DNA of 19,339 nucleotides from Dysgonamonadaceae bacterium (GTDB taxonomy: Bacteria; Bacteroidota; Bacteroidia; Bacteroidales; Azobacteroidaceae): assembly GCA_031255425.1 (NCBI GenBank), contig JAIRSN010000106.1, positions 1 through 19,339 on the forward strand. The letters run 5' to 3'. Position 1 is the stretch's first letter. Each line of letters starts with the position of its first letter. This document shows, in pieces, positions 8,631 to 15,252 of the stretch. The notes beneath the pieces are model-generated. The model did not search any database. It saw only the letters and a list, made by a program, of their open reading frames with translations, and was not told the origin of the DNA. Position numbers and translations under genes: made by a program.

Positions 8631-8738
8631 CTCTGTTTCTTTTCATATATATAATGAATAAAGGGAGATTTATTTCTAATGGTAATGAGGTCGGGATAGG
8701 AGGATAATGTCTATGTCCCAATCTATTGCTTCATAAAA

Positions 8739-9350
8739 TTATAAAAGAGGCTCGAAACGAATCCCGTTCCATTTATATTCCTTTTTCCCGTGCCGGACGG
8801 ACGGCTGGATTTTCGCCCGGTCTTCCACGCTCAGATTGTCCGGCGCAGGGTAGGTTTGCGACAGCACAGCCGTTTCCGCATCGTAATCCAACTGCATAAG
8901 CAGAATGTCCGGCACCGGAAATCCCTCTTTTTCCTCCAAAAACCACGACGGAGCGGCGGGAGTAAAGAAAATCCCGGAATCCAGCACATTCCCGGAAACG
9001 GAATAAAATTCGATCCGGCTATCGCACAGCGGAGCGCAAACCGTATGAATCGTGCAATAAAGCCTCGACTCGTTGATCATCTGTAAAACAATCAGTTGAA
9101 ACGAATTGTTTCCGGTTTTCAGCCGGAGGTAATCCGGCGTCAGGCACTCGATAGAGACCGAATCCCCAAAGCTGTTCGGGAGAACGGCGTCCCGGCCGGC
9201 TTCGTACAAGTCGACCAGGTCGAGGCGGGCATTGTGGTCCAGATCCAACAGCAGGGATTCGGGCAGGGAAACGAACGCTTCCCTTGCGGTTTGCGCCCGC
9301 AGGATGGGGAAAACCAGCAGGGCGGCGATTACGATGATTGTCTTTTTCAT
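8739..9350 (-). CDS. DUF3256-like secreted protein
   Basis: Unknown function; 203 residues with a clear signal peptide ([20 protein letters not shown]), so it is exported, probably to the periplasm. The mature part is rich in beta-strand-like stretches with two central Cys (about residues 98 and 105) and no lipobox. From memory it resembles the Bacteroidales DUF3256 family, often found next to truA. Its ATG overlaps the truA stop in an ATGA arrangement, so the two are translationally coupled. It is the last gene before the repeat element. Confidence 0.78.
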   Translation of the reverse strand: MKKTIIVIAALLVFPILRAQTAREAFVSLPESLLLDLDHNARLDLVDLYEAGRDAVLPNSFGDSVSIECLTPDYLRLKTGNNSFQLIVLQMINESRLYCTIHTVCAPLCDSRIEFYSVSGNVLDSGIFFTPAAPSWFLEEKEGFPVPDILLMQLDYDAETAVLSQTYPAPDNLSVEDRAKIQPSVRHGKKEYKWNGIRFEPLL

Positions 9351-10099
9351 TCTATTTCAAATAATGTTTCGGGATATTCGATATTTGTCAGAAACAACGC
9401 ATTTCCGGCAACGGAAGTTCCGGCGTTGCTCCGGTTTTTGCTTTCGATGACCGACTCGAACCCCGCCAAAGACAAGCGTCCTTTTCCCGTTTCGATCAGT
9501 GTGCCGACTATCGCACGCACCATATTACGCAAGAAACGATCCGCCCGGATGGTGAAAACCCATGCATCGCCTTCGTTTTCCCAGCGGGCTTCCATTATCC
9601 GGCAATGATTGGTTTTGACATCCGTATGAAGTTTGCTGAAACTGGTGAAGTCGGTGTGTTTCAATAATATTCCGGCGGCGGCGTTCATCCGGTCGTAGTC
9701 CAGCGGACGATTCACCCGCAACGGTTCCTGCCGGAAAGGATCTTTTTGATGGGTAATATAGTATTTGTAGGTACGCGAAAGGGCGCTGAAACGGGCGTGC
9801 GCCTCCGGCTTCACCGGGACAATCCGGCGGACGGCGATGTCGGAGGGAAGGATCCGGTTCAACCGTTCCGCCCAAAAAGGGTCGTCTAAGGGCTGTTCCA
9901 CGTCGAAATGCGCGACCATCATCCGGGCATGGACGCCGGAATCCGTGCGTCCGGCGCCGGTCACCGAAACCGGGCGGCGCAACAGGGTACCGATGCTTTT
10001 TTCAACCGCTTCCTGCACCGTCGAACCGTTGGGTTGCACCTGCCAGCCGCAGTAATTCTTCCCGTTATAAGCCAGATATATGAAATAACGCTTCGCCAA
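9347..10099 (-). CDS. truA: tRNA pseudouridine(38-40) synthase TruA
   Basis: Cytoplasmic enzyme that isomerises uridines 38-40 in the tRNA anticodon arm. The 250-residue protein has the conserved start [20 protein letters not shown] and the catalytic motif [11 protein letters not shown] with Asp53; the C-terminal half carries HTDFTSFSK and the [11 protein letters not shown] motif. Length fits the family. The start is TTG: a stop codon lies four codons upstream in frame, no ATG exists before the conserved region, and an upstream ATG (ATGACCATT) is out of frame. A -7 promoter element lies about 43 bases upstream. The stop overlaps the start of the DUF3256 gene by four bases. Confidence 0.96.
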   Translation of the reverse strand: MAKRYFIYLAYNGKNYCGWQVQPNGSTVQEAVEKSIGTLLRRPVSVTGAGRTDSGVHARMMVAHFDVEQPLDDPFWAERLNRILPSDIAVRRIVPVKPEAHARFSALSRTYKYYITHQKDPFRQEPLRVNRPLDYDRMNAAAGILLKHTDFTSFSKLHTDVKTNHCRIMEARWENEGDAWVFTIRADRFLRNMVRAIVGTLIETGKGRLSLAGFESVIESKNRSNAGTSVAGNALFLTNIEYPETLFEIE

Positions 10100-10141
10100 A
10101 CTGAATGGTCATTTATATTTGTTTTGAAAAATATCCGGACG

Positions 10142-10149
10142 CAAAGATA
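10142..10149 (-). promoter_or_regulatory. -7 promoter element of truA
   Basis: The minus strand reads TATCTTTG, a full TAnnTTTG match, about 43 bases before the truA TTG start and just after the end of the PdxA-like gene. It is preceded by AT-rich sequence. This suggests truA and DUF3256 form their own transcription unit. Confidence 0.6.
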
Positions 10150-10192
10150 CAATTTATTTTTGCATTTTATCCGGGAAAAATCCGGCTGTGCA

Positions 10193-10200
10193 TACCTTTG
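10193..10200 (+). promoter_or_regulatory. Possible antisense -7 element facing the PdxA-like gene
   Basis: The plus strand reads TACCTTTG, a full -7 consensus match, but no plus-strand gene follows; transcription would run antisense through the PdxA-like gene. No TTTG is seen at the proper -33 distance. It could be a chance match or drive an antisense RNA. Confidence 0.25.
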
Positions 10201-10230
10201 AGCGTTGCCCCAGGCAAAACGGAAGGCGCT

Positions 10231-11289
10231 TTAGATCGGCGTTTCCTCTTTGGTCAGGTCTAATTTCTCATTGTCGGCGCCGCGTTCGAAATAGAGTTTT
10301 TTAAGGGGATTTTTGTTTATTTCCTTGTCCGTCTCCCGGTTGCGGAGGATGTCGATAGCCATGTAAAGCGCGTTCCGGAGCGAAGCGGGCGAAACAAGGT
10401 TTTTCCCGGCTTTCTCGAACGAAACCGGTTGAACGGGTCCGGTGATTACGTAGGGTAAGTTGGCGGAGAAAAGCGTGCCTTCGCCCTGCGACAGGGTCTG
10501 GAAGGCAGCCATGCCCTGGTCGTAATACATCGCCAGAACCGCGTCGAACCGCATGTAGCTCTCCGAACCGAAAAAATCGTCGGCAGAGTAAGGCCCGACG
10601 CAACAGATGCTGTCTTCGGCTGCGACGGCTTTTATCGCCGGGAGGATGATTTCCGTTTCCTCTTTCCCCGGTTTTTCCTTTATGCCGGCTTGCGGATTCA
10701 GCGACAGAACGGCTATTCGCGGCGCGGTAATCATAAAGTCGCGCCGGAGGGTGGCGTGAAGGATGCGTATCTTTTGGGTGAGCGACCGGACGGTGAGCGC
10801 TGCGGGGATTTCGGCAAAAGGGATGTCGCCGGTGGCGATCGCGATCCGGAGCGAATCGTTGACCAACAGGTTAAGGCTTTCCGTTCCGGTGGGAAGGAAA
10901 AGGCAGGGATTTTGGGTGCCGGGTGTTGTGAGAAGCACGTCGATGCGGTTTGCCTGCAATTCTTCCAGCGCCTTTTTCAACGCTTTTTCGGCGGCGTTGG
11001 CGCTTTCGGCCGTCCATTTCCCCAATTCCACTCCGCCTTCTCCGTCGGCGGTATGGATAATATTGAACCGTCCCGCGATGGCGTCTTCGGCTTTACCGAT
11101 GCTGTTTACGTTGGGCGACGGCACGCCGATCATCTTCCGGTGATAAGCCAACGCCTTCGACGAACCGTAAACGACAGGAATACAGAGTTCGTACATGCGA
11201 GCGTCTTCAAACATTTTAATAATAAGCTCATAGGCTATGCCGTTTGTATTGCCCTGGCAAATCCCGACTTTGATCATTTTTTCACTCAT
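10231..11289 (-). CDS. PdxA-family protein lacking the catalytic ligands (probable pseudoenzyme)
   Basis: PdxA normally oxidises 4-hydroxythreonine-4-phosphate in vitamin B6 synthesis. This intact 352-residue protein has the PdxA scaffold: GICQGNTNGIAYE where GDxNGxGxE is usual, SLNPQAG where NPHAG is usual, and MYYDQGM where MYHDQGL is usual. All three metal histidines are replaced. Compared from memory with E. coli PdxA, they are His166 to Asp155, His211 to Gln200 and His266 to Tyr256. Substrate residues are also changed: His136 to Gly135, Lys274 to Gln264, Asn283 to Leu273 and Arg292 to Ile282, with Thr137 kept as Thr136. The frame is undamaged, so this is probably a retained protein with a new role, not a decaying gene. 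It starts with ATG; a second Met at residue 5 is possible. It has its own -7 promoter. Confidence 0.85.
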   Translation of the reverse strand: MSEKMIKVGICQGNTNGIAYELIIKMFEDARMYELCIPVVYGSSKALAYHRKMIGVPSPNVNSIGKAEDAIAGRFNIIHTADGEGGVELGKWTAESANAAEKALKKALEELQANRIDVLLTTPGTQNPCLFLPTGTESLNLLVNDSLRIAIATGDIPFAEIPAALTVRSLTQKIRILHATLRRDFMITAPRIAVLSLNPQAGIKEKPGKEETEIILPAIKAVAAEDSICCVGPYSADDFFGSESYMRFDAVLAMYYDQGMAAFQTLSQGEGTLFSANLPYVITGPVQPVSFEKAGKNLVSPASLRNALYMAIDILRNRETDKEINKNPLKKLYFERGADNEKLDLTKEETPI

Positions 11290-11319
11290 ACGGACTGTGT
11301 TGTTTTTGTATTAATGGCG

Positions 11320-11327
11320 CAAAGGTA
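11320..11327 (-). promoter_or_regulatory. -7 promoter element of the PdxA-like gene
   Basis: The minus strand reads TACCTTTG followed by C, the classic Bacteroidetes -7 element, about 30 bases upstream of the ATG. A TTG lies about 22 bases further upstream as a possible -33. It lies between the AbiE-like toxin stop and the PdxA-like gene, so that gene does not depend on the toxin operon. Confidence 0.6.
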
Positions 11328-11380
11328 GCATAAAATCTTCAATTATGCACAACTGGAGGCGGCGGCTGAGCTTGGAGGTA

Positions 11381-12388
11381 TTAAAAGTCAATGCTGTTTA
11401 ATCGTTTGTTGAGCAGTTTAATCTGGTCAATTATTTCACTGAAAAACGGCGATTTGCCGTAAATCATAGTTTGCATTTTATTGTAATCGTCTTCCCACTT
11501 AGCCATTTCGCCGTCGGGAGGTGTGATTTTTATTGTACTTGGCGCAAGAGTATCATAATCAAAGTCTTTCATTGCAATAAACATACGGCGGTGCGCAATA
11601 ATTGATTTGTATAAATCCTTATTATTCAATGCATCTTCAGCGATAGGCGTTCCCAAAATCCTTGCAATATCATAAATATGACGGCTCATCCGGTTCACCT
11701 GGATCCGGGATTTGTCCTGTTTTGAAAATTCTTCGTGCAAGAGGCAAATCTTTTCCAAAAAAGTGCGTTCCGGTGCAACGGCATTGACGACAAACGGCTT
11801 TTCGGTAAACGTTGCCTGTGGGAAATGCGTATCCATAAACGATTGTATTCCGACTTTTTGCAACGGCTCTTTCATTGAACGACCGCCGATTTCCAAAATA
11901 ACCGTACTTTTTATGTACGGATTTTCGGCAAAAACCGATTGGTATTCCACAAACACCTTTTCGGGGTCAGTGGTAGTAACATCGGTAATATTCATTGAAA
12001 CGGAAAACAAGTTTTCGGGTATGCCGTTATCCCTCATTCGGTTTATTAAATCAAACTGTAAATTGTTGCGAATAAATTTGCAAACAGATTTCCGCAAGTT
12101 TTTACTGATTTGTTTGATGGTGAAAGTATCGCCCGTAAAGCCAAAATATTCACGGTTAATAGCAATATCCACATCTTCCGAAAATCGTTCGATCAGGTTA
12201 TAACACTTGCTTAACGAAGTGCCGCCCTTGAACGATAGATGTTCTGAGTAAGGCAATGAAAATAAAGCGCGTAACACAGCTGTTACCCACACATCTTTTT
12301 CGATAATAACCTGCGGTAAATTCGTTTCATCGTGCAGTTGTTTGTAAAATTCAATCTTTTCGGCATCGGTTAATTGTAAGAAAATCAT
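11381..12388 (-). CDS. AbiEii/AbiGii-type nucleotidyltransferase toxin
   Basis: Toxin half of a type IV-like AbiE system; members of this family act as nucleotidyltransferases and give abortive phage resistance or growth arrest. The nucleotidyltransferase core is seen as FKGGTSLSKCYNLIERFSEDVDIAI at about residues 53-77 (GG-S and the Asp72-x-Asp74 metal pair), preceded by IIEKDVWVTAVLRALF and followed by PERTFLEKI in the C-terminal half. The frame is open to 12415, but the Met at 12388 gives a four-base ATGA overlap with the antitoxin stop and starts the protein as MIFLQLTDAEK (335 residues), so that start is preferred. Base composition is visibly more AT-rich than the flanking genes, which suggests horizontal gain. 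Confidence 0.9.
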   Translation of the reverse strand: MIFLQLTDAEKIEFYKQLHDETNLPQVIIEKDVWVTAVLRALFSLPYSEHLSFKGGTSLSKCYNLIERFSEDVDIAINREYFGFTGDTFTIKQISKNLRKSVCKFIRNNLQFDLINRMRDNGIPENLFSVSMNITDVTTTDPEKVFVEYQSVFAENPYIKSTVILEIGGRSMKEPLQKVGIQSFMDTHFPQATFTEKPFVVNAVAPERTFLEKICLLHEEFSKQDKSRIQVNRMSRHIYDIARILGTPIAEDALNNKDLYKSIIAHRRMFIAMKDFDYDTLAPSTIKITPPDGEMAKWEDDYNKMQTMIYGKSPFFSEIIDQIKLLNKRLNSIDF

Positions 12389-12993
12389 AATATTAAAAGT
12401 ATTTTGCGAATCCAAACCGGCATCAGCTTTATATCCGTTTCAAATTCCTGTTTTGTAATTTTCGAAAAATGCGATTTGATAATTTTCAACTGTTCGGGCG
12501 TGGCTTTCCCCTCGCCGATTTCTCGGAATGCCGAAACGATAAGCATCAGCAATTCGGACTTATACGACAACCGTTTGACTTCGGCAGTGTGTTTGAACAG
12601 AATGCCTTTACCGTCGCCAGCCTTCACCCGCCGCGCCGCGCCGTCTGTCAGATAGACCACATTTGCAGGCACTTGTGTAGAAAGGTTTAACATATTGAGG
12701 GCATGTAATCCCGTCGGCACAATACGCGCTTTGTCGCGTTTGGCGATGGCGCGGGCGATCTCGTCAAGCGAGGGCTTACCCGATATTTTCACGCCGTACA
12801 ACTCTTTTTCCTTTTTCGGATACCAGTAAATACCGTTGGCAAGCCGAACCAACAAACCCGCAAGCGTTAAGCGTTGCAATGACTTTTTCACGGCATCGGG
12901 CGTACCCAAAGCAGCAAAATCGTCAATGAAAAATATTTTTCCACGCTTGTGGTTTTTGACTTTATTTACTATGTGGTTTGCAGTTGTTTGCAC
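12385..12993 (-). CDS. AbiEi-like antitoxin/transcriptional regulator (DUF6088-like)
   Basis: Cognate antitoxin and probable autorepressor, 202 residues. The N-terminal part (MQTTANHIVNKVKNHKRG, then FFIDDFAALGTPDAVKKSLQ and LTLAGLLVRLANGIYWYP) looks like a winged helix-turn-helix. The C-terminal part would face the toxin. It resembles DUF6088 proteins, which precede AbiEii toxins in Bacteroidetes. The start is GTG; an ATG two bases upstream is in another frame and stops after eight codons. The stop overlaps the toxin start by four bases. A perfect inverted repeat lies between the promoter and the start codon, as expected for negative autoregulation known from other AbiEi proteins. Confidence 0.82.
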   Translation of the reverse strand: MQTTANHIVNKVKNHKRGKIFFIDDFAALGTPDAVKKSLQRLTLAGLLVRLANGIYWYPKKEKELYGVKISGKPSLDEIARAIAKRDKARIVPTGLHALNMLNLSTQVPANVVYLTDGAARRVKAGDGKGILFKHTAEVKRLSYKSELLMLIVSAFREIGEGKATPEQLKIIKSHFSKITKQEFETDIKLMPVWIRKILLIL

Positions 12994-13010
12994 ATTATCT
13001 ATCTCTTTTT

Positions 13011-13045
13011 ATTTGTCCCCGATTTATCATATTTCGGGGACAAAT
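13011..13045. promoter_or_regulatory. Operator dyad of the AbiE-like operon
   Basis: Perfect 12-bp inverted repeat: ATTTGTCCCCGA at 13011-13022 and TCGGGGACAAAT at 13034-13045, separated by 11 bases, so the half-site centres are 23 bp apart, close to two helical turns. It lies directly downstream of the -7 element and 18 bases before the antitoxin GTG. Position and symmetry fit a repressor site bound by the antitoxin. Confidence 0.75.
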
Positions 13046-13054
13046 TTCACGCTG

Positions 13055-13062
13055 CAAAGGTA
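13055..13062 (-). promoter_or_regulatory. -7 promoter element of the AbiE-like operon
   Basis: The minus strand reads TACCTTTG followed by C, a full TAnnTTTG match, ten bases upstream of the operator dyad. The start of transcription would fall at the edge of the dyad, so a bound repressor would block initiation. Confidence 0.65.
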
Positions 13063-13110
13063 CGACTTTTTTGAAAATGACAATATTTGAAAAGAAGAAT
13101 AAATAAGTTA

Positions 13111-13140
13111 GGCAGCCGCCCTTCGGACTGCGCCTCCGGC
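13111..13140 (-). terminator. GC-rich structured segment after mlaD, possible terminator
   Basis: A 30-base GC-rich block stands out in AT-rich surroundings just past the mlaD stop. Several short self-complementary stretches (GGCAG with CTGCC; CCG with CGG) could fold, followed in the minus direction by AACTTATTTATTC. Pairing is imperfect and no uninterrupted U-run is present. Confidence 0.25.
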
Positions 13141-13158
13141 ATCTCTATTGATTATTCA

Positions 13159-14049
13159 TTAAAAGAGAGAGAACCGGACATAATTCTTGGGATGCTCCTT
13201 AATATCCCGGAGAAGCTCGGATGCATTCCGCGCCGTCGAGTCCAAGTGATTATACAGAGCGCGGTCGTTCAGTAAGAGACCGAGGGAGTTGTCCTTGTTG
13301 TTTAGCTGGCGGGACATCTGGTCGATGTTCTGCATCACGTTGTCCACCTTGGCGAAAGTAGCTTGCAAGTCCAAACCCTTCAGGTGTTCGCTTACGACCG
13401 TGAAGTCGGACGACACCTTGTTGAGGTTGGACACAATGACCGGCACATCTTTCGACAGAAGCTGATTCAGTTGACCGGACGAACGTTGAAGGTTGGAGGT
13501 CGTCGCTTCGATATGTTCCAGCGATTGCGTCAGCGCCGGATGCGTCACCAGCGACTGAATCCCGGACAGGATAGAGTCCAGCCGCGGAAGGAGATGCTCG
13601 ATTTGCGGCAGCAGTTCGGCAGACAACTTATCCATCAACCCGACGGGCGTAATCCCCTCGATCGTGTCGCCCACCTGACAGTAAGTCGCCGCTTCGCGGT
13701 TGACCATCAGGTTCAGGTAGGCGCCCGACGTCAACCCGGATTTCAGTTCGACATAACTTCCGGTTTTCAGCTTCACCTCTTCGTCCAGGCTGATCAGAAC
13801 GAGGATGTGATTCCGCGACGAATCGTCAAACTTGTATTGAATCGAATTGACAAGCCCCACCTTGAAGCCGTCAATGAAAACGGGACTGGATTTCTGCAAT
13901 TCGGATACATTCGGCATCGCAACATAATAATGGTTCGCCGGCTTAAACAGGTTAATCCCCTTCATGTAATTCAACCCGAAATACAAAATGAACAGACTGG
14001 CGATTGTCACCAAAGCGATTGTTACTTCTTTATTAAAAATCTTCTTCAT
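13159..14049 (-). CDS. MCE/MlaD-family lipid transport protein
   Basis: Periplasmic substrate-binding component of an Mla-like ABC system that moves phospholipids between outer and inner membrane. The 296-residue protein has one N-terminal transmembrane anchor (about 8-26). The MCE domain follows at about 38-118, with SSPVFIDGFKVGLVNSI and LKSGLTSGAYLNLM. A long helical, coiled-coil-prone tail (about 140-290) carries repeated patterns such as LLPQIEHLLPRLDSILSGIQ. Its start lies 11 bases after the amidase stop, so the two form an operon. The ATPase and permease genes are not in the window. The C-terminus is compact, ending KNYVRFSLF. Confidence 0.92.
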   Translation of the reverse strand: MKKIFNKEVTIALVTIASLFILYFGLNYMKGINLFKPANHYYVAMPNVSELQKSSPVFIDGFKVGLVNSIQYKFDDSSRNHILVLISLDEEVKLKTGSYVELKSGLTSGAYLNLMVNREAATYCQVGDTIEGITPVGLMDKLSAELLPQIEHLLPRLDSILSGIQSLVTHPALTQSLEHIEATTSNLQRSSGQLNQLLSKDVPVIVSNLNKVSSDFTVVSEHLKGLDLQATFAKVDNVMQNIDQMSRQLNNKDNSLGLLLNDRALYNHLDSTARNASELLRDIKEHPKNYVRFSLF

Positions 14050-14060
14050 TGTTTAGCTTT

Positions 14061-15140
14061 TTATTTGTTTTGAACCCTCTCATCGTTTTCAAATGTGACG
14101 ATAAATGCACCCTTAAAATCTTTCAGCAAAGACGCCCTGACTTTTTTTATTTCTTCCGGACGGGCGGAGTTCCCCACGGTATATTTGTACAAGCCCTTGT
14201 CGACGTAGTAATCTGCCTTGTATCCCTTCAGGAGCGGGGAATTGGCTTCCAATTTCCGGGCGGAAGCCAGAATCTGCACCTTATATACGACTTCCTTCTT
14301 CCTGGAATCCCCGGACTTGCCGGGAGATCCCGCCGCACCGGTTGTGTTTCCGGAAGTCTTTTTCGTGGCCTTGTTTTTCCGGTCGTAGTTCGTTTTGTAT
14401 TGCGTGAACGCATCGCAAATGGCTTTGGCGTATTTCTTCTGACCGGCATCGCTCAGCAGAATCTTCTCCGCTTCCACATTCGTAATAAAGTCGAGTTCGA
14501 CCAGTATGCGGGGCATCGACGACTTCCGAAGCACCAGGTATTGCGCCTGTTTGACGCCGTATCCCTTCCATTTCACGCAGGTTTCCAAGCGGTTCTGCAC
14601 CATCGAAGCGAAGTCGATGCTTTGTTCCACAAACTTGTTCTGGATAAATTCAAACATGATATACGACTCGGCGGAAGTGGGGTCGAAGCCCTCGTATTTC
14701 TCTTCGTAATTGTCTTCCAGCAGGATTACGGCGTTTTCCCGCTGCGCCACCTCCAGATTCTCCTGCGTCCGGGAGATACCAAACGTGTAGACTTCCGGGC
14801 CGCGGGGACGTTTGGAGGTCGAGGCATTGGTGTGGATGGAGATAAACAGGTCTGCATTGGACTTGTTTGCGACATTGGCGCGTTCGTTCAGGCCGATAAA
14901 CACATCCGTTTTGCGGGTATAAATCACTTTGACGTCCGGATGTTTCTCCGAGATGTATTTCCCCGTCAACAGCGCGACGGCAAGGTTGATGTTTTTCTCT
15001 TTCCCTTTTGAACCGACGGCGCCCGGGTCTTTTCCGCCGTGCCCGGCGTCGAGTACCAGCACAAACGAACTTTTCACCGCATTTGCCGGCACAGATGAAA
15101 TCGTTAAGAGTATCAATAATATGGGAAGATATTTTTTCAA
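14061..15140 (-). CDS. N-acetylmuramoyl-L-alanine amidase (Amidase_3) with C-terminal SPOR-like domain
   Basis: Secreted zinc amidase that strips stem peptides from peptidoglycan, giving denuded glycan. The 359-residue protein has a signal peptide (about 1-21) and a catalytic domain at about 26-250: LVLDAGHGGKDPGAVG (zinc ligand His34), Glu48 in GKEKNINLA, SIHTNA (His103), and the catalytic Glu215 in RILVELDFITN. A low-complexity Lys/Thr/Gly/Ser linker (about 255-284) leads to a SPOR-like domain (about 285-352, YKVQILASARKL and GLYKYTVGNS) that would target septal glycan. The start is TTG: a TAG stop lies two codons upstream, and no ATG precedes the signal peptide. A -7 element is 27 bases upstream. 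It is divergent to the DigH-like hydrolase gene. Confidence 0.94.
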   Translation of the reverse strand: MKKYLPILLILLTISSVPANAVKSSFVLVLDAGHGGKDPGAVGSKGKEKNINLAVALLTGKYISEKHPDVKVIYTRKTDVFIGLNERANVANKSNADLFISIHTNASTSKRPRGPEVYTFGISRTQENLEVAQRENAVILLEDNYEEKYEGFDPTSAESYIMFEFIQNKFVEQSIDFASMVQNRLETCVKWKGYGVKQAQYLVLRKSSMPRILVELDFITNVEAEKILLSDAGQKKYAKAICDAFTQYKTNYDRKNKATKKTSGNTTGAAGSPGKSGDSRKKEVVYKVQILASARKLEANSPLLKGYKADYYVDKGLYKYTVGNSARPEEIKKVRASLLKDFKGAFIVTFENDERVQNK

Positions 15141-15166
15141 ATGCTATTTTTTACTGAATACGGGAA

Positions 15167-15174
15167 CAAATTTA
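15167..15174 (-). promoter_or_regulatory. -7 promoter element of the amidase-mlaD operon
   Basis: The minus strand reads TAAATTTG, matching TAnnTTTG, with a TTG about 21 bases further upstream as a possible -33. The transcript would begin about 20 bases before the TTG start codon. Confidence 0.55.
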
Positions 15175-15225
15175 CGGGAATATTTTGAATAAATACAACA
15201 TTTTATTGATATGAAATAAAAGTTG

Positions 15226-15233
15226 TAATTTTG
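15226..15233 (+). promoter_or_regulatory. -7 promoter element of the DigH-like hydrolase gene
   Basis: The plus strand reads TAATTTTG, matching TAnnTTTG, with a TTG at 15206-15208 as a possible -33. The leader to the ATG at 15253 is short and almost all A, favourable for initiation in Bacteroidetes. Confidence 0.6.
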
Positions 15234-15252
15234 TAACTAAAAAAAAAGAAGA

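Larger units (their letters stand above)
7657..8738. other. Gene-free interval occupied by a composite inverted-repeat element
   Basis: About 1.08 kb with no credible gene. Positions 7657-7820 are the fecR upstream region. Positions 7822-8630 hold three blocks listed separately: 42-bp repeats, 41-bp AT-rich repeats, and inverted 42-bp repeats. Positions 8631-8738 are AT-rich and unstructured. Short frames inside the repeats (for example minus 7775-7966 and plus 8379-8654) are open only because 42 is a multiple of three; they are open in several frames on both strands and give 14-residue periodic peptides, so they are not annotated as genes. Confidence 0.8.

Noticed and set aside
7775-8654. 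Repetitive peptides with 14-residue period (several frames on both strands)
   Set aside because: The period is the 42-bp DNA repeat; frames are open on both strands, no conserved start or composition supports coding, and the arms are mirror images.
8644-8736. Short frames after the repeat element, one preceded by AGGAGG
   Set aside because: They encode only 9 to 17 residues, and Shine-Dalgarno sequences are not a reliable start signal in this phylum.
11381-12415. Longer AbiEii start at 12415
   Set aside because: It would overlap the antitoxin by 31 bases; the Met at 12388 gives an ATGA overlap and a typical N-terminus.
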